Positions 51,621-58,591 of a stretch of DNA of 64,000 bases are shown piece after piece. Source of the DNA: Patescibacteria group bacterium (GTDB lineage Bacteria > Patescibacteriota > Patescibacteriia > 2-12-FULL-60-25); NCBI GenBank assembly GCA_028688515.1, contig JAQTXZ010000001.1:62001-126000 (forward strand), in the 5' to 3' direction. The notes beneath the pieces were generated by a model. That model saw only the letters and a list, made by a program, of their open reading frames with translations, did not search any database and had not been told where the DNA came from. How positions within the stretch are numbered: the first letter of the stretch is position 1; every line of letters starts with the position of its first letter. Made by a program: the position numbers and the translations under genes.

Positions 51621-51657
51621 ACAAAACCCTCGAACAGTGAGCGACACCGTTCGAGGG
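51621..51657 (-). terminator. Terminator of the collagen-like gene
   Basis: CCCTCGAACAGTG (51627-51639) and CACCGTTCGAGGG (51645-51657), 13 bp with one mismatch; on the minus strand followed by TTTTG. Confidence 0.85.
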
Positions 51658-51721
51658 CGAGTTTAGTTTTGGGGATGGGCCAGCCTGCACAGAACGTGCG
51701 GCTTATGGCCCGGGGAAGGAA

Positions 51722-53446
51722 CTATCGAGAGGTCGTTGGGTCCGGCGGGTCGAACAAGCCGACGCACCCGCGGTAATCGTAGGTGCCGTCGCCGTTGCAC
51801 TTGGGGGTGCATTCCGGATTGACCCGCGTGTTGCACTCGGGCCATCGGCTCGCCCACGCCGCGGGCGACGCTCTGTCCGCGCTTTGTCCCCACATCAGTG
51901 GGTACATCACGCTGAACGGTACGGGTCCGTTCTGCGGGATTGCATTCGGAACGCAGATCTCGCAACGCAGGTTGCCAATGTCGGCTTCGCTGCGGACGGT
52001 GTTGAACATCGGTGCGCCGTCGCACACGATGTTGTGGCCGGGTGACGGACGGGCGTTGACTTCGTAGGGCACGAGGCGCCCTTTGTGCCCGAGCCACGAA
52101 CATATGTTGAAGTCATTCGCCGGCATTGACCAGTACCCCTCGGGGCAGAGGCTGGAGGCCGGCGGCGGCGTGACCACCGGCGCGACGGGTGCGTCGCTGC
52201 TCGCTGTGAGTGGCGCCGCCGGTCCCTCGCTTGTCTCTCCAGGAGACATCGCGGGCGGGGTCAGTGGTCCGCCGCTCTTTGCGCCCTCGCGGATCCGCAT
52301 GACCGCGTACCCGATGCCTGCCAGGCAGCCGACGATGACGACGGCGAACACTATAGCCATCACCGTCCCAATGCGTCGCATGAACCAGTTGCCGGTCGGC
52401 GCGACGGGCGGAGCCGGCGGGACTGCTGCACTGGGCGTAGCTCCGGGTGTCGAGGGCAGGGGAGGCGGGGTTGCCGCCGTTCCACTGCCGAACGTTCCAG
52501 AGCAGGTTGCTCCGGTGTCGCCAGCTGTGGATGCTGCTGCTGCGGGGTCGATTCCTGAGGGGGTCGAGGTACTCATCGTGGGTCTCCTTGTAACATCTTC
52601 TTCAGTGGTTTCTTCAACAACGGAAGGCTCGTGAGACGAGTCGTCCGTGTCAGGTGTTGCTTCGACGCCGCTCTCCGCCGTTTCCGGCGCCGTCTCGATC
52701 ACTTCGATCGGTTCGAGCGTGCTGTCCGGCGGCGATGGAAGACGTACGCTCTTGGTGGGCGTGAACGGCAAACCGCTCAAGCCCTCACCGCCAGTCGGCA
52801 ATGCGACTGCAGTCTCGGCAGTTCCCAACGATGTATCGGGAGTCTCTGAGACTGACGGGGCGACGTGTGTCACCTTAATAGCCGCTTTGCCAATCGGCTT
52901 CGGCGCCGAGGCGCGAGCTGGAGCCGGCGAAACCGCAGCCGATTCTGACGGTCCGGGCGGGATCGACGGAGGCGTTGCGCCAGTCGGACCGGTAGGCCCG
53001 GGTGTTGCGCCAGTCGGACCGGTCGCACCGGCAGGCGGTGCAGACGGTCCCGTTGGTCCGGGGGTCGGATCGGGCGTAGGTCCGCTCGATCCGCTCGACG
53101 CTGTCTTCGCCGCCGCAGGCTTCGGAGTCGCAGCCGCCTTCGCAGGCTTCGCAGCCGGCTTGGGCTTGGGCGCGGTGACGGTGATGGTCACCGTCGCTTC
53201 GTCACTCTCGTCCATGGCGCCATTCTGCACCTTGAACGAAAACCTGTCCTCGCCGACAAAGCTGGCGTCGGCCTGGTATTGCGCCAGGCCGGACGTCGCG
53301 TTGATACGTACCTTGCCGTGAGCGGGTTGAATCGCTCCGGGGAGGTACTCCAAAGGTGCACTCGCCGTCATGCCCTTCAAGGCTATGACCTGTGGCACGC
53401 CGCTCGTCGCGGTGAGCGTCGCGTTCGTTGCTACTGGATCCGCCAT
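51722..53446 (-). CDS. GC-rich membrane protein with Ig-like, collagen-like and Cys-containing C-terminal regions
   Basis: 574 aa; ATG 53446 is set by GGAGGAGGG upstream. Order: N-terminal Ig/cadherin-like domain (about 1-95; SFKVQNGAMDESDEATVTIT), Ala/Pro/Lys linker, collagen-like Gly-x-y stretch (GPTGPSAPPAGATGPTGATP), long acidic disordered region, one transmembrane helix (GTVMAIVFAVVIVGCLAGIG), then about 150 residues with six or more Cys. Base composition is far richer in GC than flanking genes. No signal peptide at the N-terminus, so its orientation is uncertain. Function unknown; surface or stalk protein is a guess. Confidence 0.7.
   Translation of the reverse strand: MADPVATNATLTATSGVPQVIALKGMTASAPLEYLPGAIQPAHGKVRINATSGLAQYQADASFVGEDRFSFKVQNGAMDESDEATVTITVTAPKPKPAAKPAKAAATPKPAAAKTASSGSSGPTPDPTPGPTGPSAPPAGATGPTGATPGPTGPTGATPPSIPPGPSESAAVSPAPARASAPKPIGKAAIKVTHVAPSVSETPDTSLGTAETAVALPTGGEGLSGLPFTPTKSVRLPSPPDSTLEPIEVIETAPETAESGVEATPDTDDSSHEPSVVEETTEEDVTRRPTMSTSTPSGIDPAAAASTAGDTGATCSGTFGSGTAATPPPLPSTPGATPSAAVPPAPPVAPTGNWFMRRIGTVMAIVFAVVIVGCLAGIGYAVMRIREGAKSGGPLTPPAMSPGETSEGPAAPLTASSDAPVAPVVTPPPASSLCPEGYWSMPANDFNICSWLGHKGRLVPYEVNARPSPGHNIVCDGAPMFNTVRSEADIGNLRCEICVPNAIPQNGPVPFSVMYPLMWGQSADRASPAAWASRWPECNTRVNPECTPKCNGDGTYDYRGCVGLFDPPDPTTSR
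52981..53050. repeat. Short tandem repeat in the collagen-like region
   Basis: GTTGCGCCAGTCGGACCGGT occurs twice in tandem (52974 and 53004 regions), coding for GPTGATP units. Confidence 0.6.
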
Positions 53447-53524
53447 GGTCTTACCCTCCTCCTCGGAGTTTTGAATTGCGTTGCTCAAATTGTCCACACG
53501 CCGAGTAAACGACGTTACATCCTC

Positions 53525-53550
53525 ATCAGCTAAGTACAAATCTAGCTGAT
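53525..53550 (-). promoter_or_regulatory. Leader hairpin of the collagen-like gene
   Basis: ATCAGCTA (53525-53532) and TAGCTGAT (53543-53550), perfect 8 bp, just inside the predicted transcript start. Confidence 0.5.
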
Positions 53551-53562
53551 TTGGAACGTGTT

Positions 53563-53591
53563 AATTTAGCACAAATTGGGGATTTTGTCAA
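53563..53591 (-). promoter_or_regulatory. Promoter of the collagen-like gene
   Basis: Minus strand TTGACA (53586-53591), 17 nt, TAAATT (53563-53568); leader of about 110 nt. Confidence 0.8.
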
Positions 53592-53600
53592 CCCCTGCAA

Positions 53601-53644
53601 AGAGTCCATAAAGTCCTTAAAGTCTTTAAAGTCCATAAAGTCCA
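53601..53644. repeat. Family C words (AAGTCCATA), single arm
   Basis: AGAGTCCATAAAGTCCTTAA then AGTCTTTAAAGTCCATAAAG; no inverse arm next to it. Confidence 0.75.
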
Positions 53645-53692
53645 GGAACGCGTGTTTTTAGCCAAAATATTGTTCTAAGGCTGCTTTTGGGG

Positions 53693-53698
53693 TATTAT
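53693..53698 (+). promoter_or_regulatory. Leaderless -10 (TATTAT) of the first mutase gene
   Basis: TATTAT, 7 nt before ATG 53706. Confidence 0.5.
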
Positions 53699-53705
53699 AT
53701 TTTTT

Positions 53706-55268
53706 ATGTTCTTACGACCACCATCAAAAAAACGGTTATGCCAAGGGCCGGTTGTACTCTTGATTTGGGATGGTTTTGGCTTATCAAGGCATAAAGCCGG
53801 CAATGCGGTCATGGCCGCTAAAATGCCGGTTTGGAATCAACTATTAGCCAATTATCCGCATACGCAGCTTAAGGCGGACGGCGAGGCTGTCGGTCTGCCA
53901 AAGGGGGAGACGGGAAATAGCGAAGCCGGTCATGCGACGATTGGTGCGGGACGAGCCGTTAAAAGCGATAAAGTCAGGATTAACCAAGCCATCAAATTAA
54001 AGCATTTTGAGGACAACCCGGCGTTTGTGCATGCGGCTTTGCATGCATTGCGCCACAAAAGCACTTTGCATCTGATGGGATTGCTTACAAATCATCAAAG
54101 CGGCCATGCGGATTTTGGGCATATCATGGCGCTGGTTGAATTTGCTAAGCATCTGAATTTGCCCAAAGTCGCTTTGCATCTTTTTACCGACGGCCGCGAC
54201 ACTTCGCCTTATCACGCCGCGAATTTGATCATTGAATTGGAAAAAAGATTACCGCCCCAGATAAAAATAGCAACCATTATCGGACGTTTTTACGCCATGG
54301 ACCGCGATCGAAATTGGGAAAGAACGGAGATGGCTTACAATGTCATCTCGCAGGGCAAGGGCATTGTGGCAGAGTCCGCCGTTAACGCCATAGAGCAGGC
54401 ATACGGACGCGGCGAAAGCGATGAGTTTATTCTGCCGACAGTCATATTGCGCAAAGGAGAGGCGCCGATCACGGTCAAAGATAAAGACGCGGTTATTTTT
54501 TGGAACCTAAGGAGCGACCGAGCGCGTCAAATGATCAAGCCGTTTATCCAGCATGATTTTGAAAAGCGCAATGCGCGCGTTTTTCATCGCCGCAAGATTT
54601 GTCATGATTTGTATTTTGCGACCATGACTGAATTCGGCAAGCAGATTGACGGCGCCGTGGCGGCTTTTCCGCATCAAGAAATCGCGGGCACTATCGTAGA
54701 AGCATTGCGTTCGCATAAACAAATTTATATTGCAGAGTCTGAAAAATATTCGATGGTCACTTACTTTTTGAACGGGGGTTTTGACACGCCAAGATTCGGT
54801 GAAGATCGCGTACGCATCCCGTCCGTGAGAACGGCCATGTGGGAACACGAATCGCGCATGCGCGCAGCCGAGATAGGGGATGCGATTGTAAAAGCGGTGA
54901 AGAGCAAGTATGATTTTATCTGTGCCAATTTTGCAAACGCCGATATGGTTGCGCACACTGGAATCATGGATGCGACCGTTAAGGCGTGCGAAGCTTTGGA
55001 TGAAGAATTGGAAAAAATCCGGAAGGCGGTTGTAAAAGTCAACGGTTGTTTGATGATCTCTGCGGATCACGGCAATGCCGAACAACTTACCGGACAGCAC
55101 GGCGAACGCGATACGCATCATAATCCAAACCCAGTACCGTTTTTGATTGTCGGGCCGGTATCATCAAAAAAACTCCGTGCCGGCACGTTGGCCGATATTG
55201 CGCCGACTGTGCTTGGCGCGCTGTGCATTGCAATACCGGATGAAATGAAAGGCAGGAATTTATTATGA
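53706..55268 (+). CDS. 2,3-bisphosphoglycerate-independent phosphoglycerate mutase, divergent copy
   Basis: 520 aa, full GpmI length. LIWDGFGLSRHKAGNAV (metal), GNSEAGHATIGAGR (phospho-Ser), FTDGRDTSP, GRFYAMDRDRNWER, ESEKYSMVTYFLNGG, ANFANADMVAHTG and SADHGNAEQL are present. It differs from the downstream copy at the GGVHSH motif, here LLTNHQSGHADFGH. It may be a diverged isozyme or have another substrate. Overlaps the next gpmI by 4 nt (ATGA), so both are co-translated. Confidence 0.82.
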   Translation: MFLRPPSKKRLCQGPVVLLIWDGFGLSRHKAGNAVMAAKMPVWNQLLANYPHTQLKADGEAVGLPKGETGNSEAGHATIGAGRAVKSDKVRINQAIKLKHFEDNPAFVHAALHALRHKSTLHLMGLLTNHQSGHADFGHIMALVEFAKHLNLPKVALHLFTDGRDTSPYHAANLIIELEKRLPPQIKIATIIGRFYAMDRDRNWERTEMAYNVISQGKGIVAESAVNAIEQAYGRGESDEFILPTVILRKGEAPITVKDKDAVIFWNLRSDRARQMIKPFIQHDFEKRNARVFHRRKICHDLYFATMTEFGKQIDGAVAAFPHQEIAGTIVEALRSHKQIYIAESEKYSMVTYFLNGGFDTPRFGEDRVRIPSVRTAMWEHESRMRAAEIGDAIVKAVKSKYDFICANFANADMVAHTGIMDATVKACEALDEELEKIRKAVVKVNGCLMISADHGNAEQLTGQHGERDTHHNPNPVPFLIVGPVSSKKLRAGTLADIAPTVLGALCIAIPDEMKGRNLL

Positions 55269-56836
55269 GACCAAAACCGGTAGTATTGATTATTTTAGAC
55301 GGGTTCGGCATAGCGCCGGATGCGGACGGCAATGCCGTAACGCGCGCCAAAATGCCTAACTACAAACACCTGATAGAAACATATCCGGCTATGACTTTGC
55401 GCGCCAACGGAGAAGCGGTCGGTCTATCTTGGGGTCAGATGGGAAACTCAGAAGTCGGGCATTTAACCATCGGTGCCGGAAAAATATTTTTTCAAAGTTT
55501 GCCGCGCATCGGTTTGAGCATCGAAGACGGATCGTTTTTTCAAAATACAGCTTTTTTGGGCGCTATTGAACATGCGCGGAAAAATGACGGAACTTTGCAT
55601 TTAATGGGTTTGTGTTCGCCGGGCGGCGTGCATGCGCACACGGACCATCTTTATGCGCTCTTGGAATTGTGCAAACAGCAAAAATTCAGCAAAGTCGCGA
55701 TTCACGCTTTTCTTGACGGACGCGATGTGATTTTTAACAGCGCACAAGGTTTTATAACGGAGCTGGAAGAAAAAATAAAAAGTATCGGCGTCGGTCAAAT
55801 CGCAACGCTGGGCGGACGTTATTACGCCATGGATCGCGATAGCCGCTGGGATCGCGTGCAAAAAATGTATGATGCGATGGCACTCGGCCAAGGCGCGCAA
55901 GCCAAGTCGGCGGATGAAGCGATAGAAGCGTCTTATGCCGCGGGAGTTTACGACGAAGAGCTGATACCGGTTGTTATTGTTAAAAAAGACAAACCAATCG
56001 CAACTTTTAAAAATGGCGATGCGGCAATATTCTTTAACTTCCGTCCGGATCGCGCCCGCGAACTTACCAAGGCATTAGCACTCCCCGATTTTGATAAATT
56101 TCCACACACCAAGCTGAATGATTTTATGCTCGTTACCATGACCGAGTATGAAAAAGATTTGCCGGTCGAAGTGGCTTTTCCGCCGCAGGCCGTGGAGACT
56201 TGTTTGGCGCGCGTCATTTCGGATGCAGGTTACCGTCAGCTTCATATCGCTGAAACGGAAAAATATGCGCATGTCACGTTTTTTATGAACGGCATGCGCG
56301 AGGATGAGTTTCCGGGAGAAGAGCGCGTTATCGTTCCGTCGCCTCGCGTCTCCAGCTATGAAACCGTGCCGGAGATGTCTACACCGCAAATCGCCGACCG
56401 TTTGGTTAAGGAAATTGCGGGCAGTCAGTATGATTTTATGGTTGCCAACTTTGCGAATCCGGATATGGTTGCCCATACCGGGAGCGTTGAAGCCACGATA
56501 AAAGCTCATGAGTCGGTCGATGCGGCGTTGGGCAAAGTCGTTGATGCGGCATTGGCCGTGGGAGGCGCGGTTTTGATAACCGCGGATCACGGGAATTCGG
56601 AAGAGGTTATGAATCTTACGACGGGCGTGATGGACAAAGAACACTCAACAAATCCCGTACCGTTTGTGATAATTGGAAAACAGTTTGAAGGTTTGCGTGC
56701 GCCGACGGGCGATATTATCGGCGGCGATTTAAGTATGACACCGCCTGTGGGGATGCTGGCTGATGTGGCGCCAACGATCTTGAAAATTATGGAATTGGAA
56801 CCGCCGCCCGGCATGATCGGACGAGCGCTTGTCTAA
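55265..56836 (+). CDS. gpmI: 2,3-bisphosphoglycerate-independent phosphoglycerate mutase
   Basis: 523 aa. Interconverts 3- and 2-phosphoglycerate using two Mn ions and a phospho-Ser. ILDGFGIAPDADGNAV, WGQMGNSEVGHLTIGAGK, SPGGVHAHTDHLYAL, GGRYYAMDRDSRWDR, NFRPDRAREL, ETEKYAHVTFFMNGM and TADHGNSEEV are canonical. FLDGRDVIFNSA differs slightly from the usual DGRDTPPxSA. The second of two tandem copies and the more typical one. Confidence 0.92.
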   Translation: MRPKPVVLIILDGFGIAPDADGNAVTRAKMPNYKHLIETYPAMTLRANGEAVGLSWGQMGNSEVGHLTIGAGKIFFQSLPRIGLSIEDGSFFQNTAFLGAIEHARKNDGTLHLMGLCSPGGVHAHTDHLYALLELCKQQKFSKVAIHAFLDGRDVIFNSAQGFITELEEKIKSIGVGQIATLGGRYYAMDRDSRWDRVQKMYDAMALGQGAQAKSADEAIEASYAAGVYDEELIPVVIVKKDKPIATFKNGDAAIFFNFRPDRARELTKALALPDFDKFPHTKLNDFMLVTMTEYEKDLPVEVAFPPQAVETCLARVISDAGYRQLHIAETEKYAHVTFFMNGMREDEFPGEERVIVPSPRVSSYETVPEMSTPQIADRLVKEIAGSQYDFMVANFANPDMVAHTGSVEATIKAHESVDAALGKVVDAALAVGGAVLITADHGNSEEVMNLTTGVMDKEHSTNPVPFVIIGKQFEGLRAPTGDIIGGDLSMTPPVGMLADVAPTILKIMELEPPPGMIGRALV

Positions 56837-56852
56837 TGCAGCTTAGCTGTTT

Positions 56853-57380
56853 ATGACTTTTGATGCGGAAATAGCAATTTTTATCCAAAGATTTTTTCTT
56901 ACTTCCACTCTGGGAATAGGCTTTGCGGTCTTACTCTCCAGATATTTGATTTTTATTTTTATCCCGGTTCTGGTTTGGCTCTCAGTTTATGGCGATAATC
57001 AAGAAAAACATGCGGTTAAAGAAGCCGCATGGTCGATGGGTGTAGCCATTTTAATCGCAGAAATATTTTCTTTGCTTTTATTGCGCATCAGGCCATTTCT
57101 CTCTGTGGCCGAAATCGTGTCCTTGATCCCGCCCCCTCTGACCAGCGCCTTTCCTTCCACACATGTATCGATCGCTATCGCCGCGACCGCAGCTCTTTTT
57201 TCCGTCAGCAGGCGCTGGGGATATTTTTGTGCGATTATTGCGCTTGGTATAGCCATTGGGCGCGTTGCCGCAGGTGTCCACTACCCATCTGATATCATAG
57301 GCGGTATGCTGGTGGGCGTCTTTGCTTTTGCGGCGGTCAGACTCGGGCATAAGGCGTTGAGACTAAAGACTAAAGACTAA
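56853..57380 (+). CDS. PAP2-family membrane phosphatase (undecaprenyl-diphosphatase-like)
   Basis: 175 aa, about five transmembrane helices. Lipid phosphatase motifs: LLRIRPF (KxxxxxxRP type), SAFPSTHVS (PSGH type) and GRVAAGVHYPSDIIGG (SRxxxxxHxxxD type). Likely recycles undecaprenyl pyrophosphate for wall synthesis. Its last residues RLKTKD and its stop codon are encoded by a GACTAAA repeat array; the same RLKTKD peptide occurs in the gyrB insertion. Confidence 0.85.
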   Translation: MTFDAEIAIFIQRFFLTSTLGIGFAVLLSRYLIFIFIPVLVWLSVYGDNQEKHAVKEAAWSMGVAILIAEIFSLLLLRIRPFLSVAEIVSLIPPPLTSAFPSTHVSIAIAATAALFSVSRRWGYFCAIIALGIAIGRVAAGVHYPSDIIGGMLVGVFAFAAVRLGHKALRLKTKD

Positions 57381-57406
57381 AGACTAAAGACTAAAGACTA
57401 AAGACT
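57361..57406. repeat. Family B array, six GACTAAA units
   Basis: Near-perfect 7-nt tandem: GACTAAAGACTAAAGACTAA onwards to 57406. Overlaps the PAP2 gene end and abuts the family I palindrome. Confidence 0.95.
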
Positions 57407-57490
57407 TTGTCATTCCTGCGCAGGCGGGAATCCAGAAAAATTAACAAAAACAAAATCGGATGGATCCTCGCATTCGCAAGGATGACAAGA
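57407..57490. repeat. Family I palindromic element, complete
   Basis: TTGTCATTCCTGCGCAGGCG...GGAATCCA and TGGATCCTCGCATTCGCAAG...GATGACAAG are inverse arms around an A-rich centre. Confidence 0.8.
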
Positions 57491-57503
57491 TATGGGATGG
57501 ATT

Positions 57504-58532
57504 ATGAAAAAAATAATTTTGTTCATAAGTTTAATTTTGTTGGCATTGGCTGTGTTTTTGGCATGGTTCATACCGTCGGCATACATCGGGTCGACTTCCA
57601 AACTGTCTGTGCCGGTAAACATCCCCGAAGGTGCAACGGCGCGGCAGGTTGGAGATGTGCTTGCGCAAAAAGGCATTATTGTTTCGTCGTCCGGGTATCG
57701 AGTCTATTCTTACATTGATGCCGCGGCGCGCAATCCAAGAGCCGGCGATTACGCGGTCGTTCCGGGTTCTTCGTACCGCGATTTGGCTCGCCAGTTTTCC
57801 GTCGGGCCGGCGCGCGATGAGATTACCGTGCGCATTTTGGAGGGTTTTAGTCTTAGAGATATTGGTGCAGAACTAAATGAGTGGGGAGTCAAAACTATTG
57901 CATGGAACGATCTTGCCGGTTCGGTCAAGCAGAACAAAAAATTTTCACCCGCTTTACGCGAGCAGTTTGAGTTTTTAAAAGATTTGCCGGACAACGCAAC
58001 CTTGGAGGGATATTTGTTTCCAGATACGTATCGAGTTTGGAAGGATCAGCTTCCGTTGGGATTTGTCTTAAAGCAACTGCAGGAATTCGGCAAACAAACG
58101 GACGGCTATAATCTTGAGGCCGCCAAGCAGGGCAGAAAGCTGCACGATGTCGTCATCCTCGCATCGATCTTGGAGAAAGAAGGCCGCACGCTCGAAGAAA
58201 AAACGATGATTGCCGGAATTTTTTTGAACCGCATCAAAGTCGGCATGCGCCTGCAATCCGATGCCACGGTCAACTACGTGACCGATGCCGGACGTTCGCG
58301 TCCGACTTTGGACGATCTAGCGGCCGACTCGCCGTACAACACTTATATGCATGCAGGTTTGCCGCCTGGTCCGATTTGCAATCCCGGCAAAGACTCTTTG
58401 GGGGCTGCGCTGCATCCCGCGCCTAACGACTATTATTATTATCTTCACGATGCGGATGGAAAGATTTATTACGCCAGAAATATAGAGGAGCACAAGGTGA
58501 ACAGGTATAAGGCTTACGGAACGGATAACTGA
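57504..58532 (+). CDS. mltG: Endolytic murein transglycosylase MltG (YceG-like)
   Basis: 342 aa. N-terminal transmembrane anchor (MKKIILFISLILLALAVFLA), LysM-like subdomain, then the catalytic core: ILEKEGRTLEEKTMIAGIFL with catalytic Glu, RLQSDATVNYV, YNTYMHAGLPPGPICNPG and KIYYARNIEEH. Cleaves nascent glycan strands. An in-frame ATG at 57492 is an alternative start. A family E hairpin follows and could terminate it. Confidence 0.92.
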   Translation: MKKIILFISLILLALAVFLAWFIPSAYIGSTSKLSVPVNIPEGATARQVGDVLAQKGIIVSSSGYRVYSYIDAAARNPRAGDYAVVPGSSYRDLARQFSVGPARDEITVRILEGFSLRDIGAELNEWGVKTIAWNDLAGSVKQNKKFSPALREQFEFLKDLPDNATLEGYLFPDTYRVWKDQLPLGFVLKQLQEFGKQTDGYNLEAAKQGRKLHDVVILASILEKEGRTLEEKTMIAGIFLNRIKVGMRLQSDATVNYVTDAGRSRPTLDDLAADSPYNTYMHAGLPPGPICNPGKDSLGAALHPAPNDYYYYLHDADGKIYYARNIEEHKVNRYKAYGTDN

Positions 58533-58588
58533 CAACTTACAACTGACAAGAGCTGCTAAGTTTCTCTTGTCAGTTGTAAGTTGTTAGT
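58527..58588. repeat. Family E inverted word array, copy 2
   Basis: AACTGACAACTTACAACTGA ... CAAGAG and CTCTTGTCAGTTGTAAGTTG, loop CTGCTAAGTTT. Near copy of 14750-14816. Overlaps the mltG stop and ends 3 nt before pcrA; TGTAAGTT lies 9 nt before the pcrA ATG. Confidence 0.85.
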
Positions 58589-58591
58589 CTT

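Noticed and set aside
52083-53321. Long plus-strand ORFs opposite the collagen-like gene
   Set aside because: High GC removes stops from all frames; the minus frame has promoter, SD, terminator and recognisable domains.
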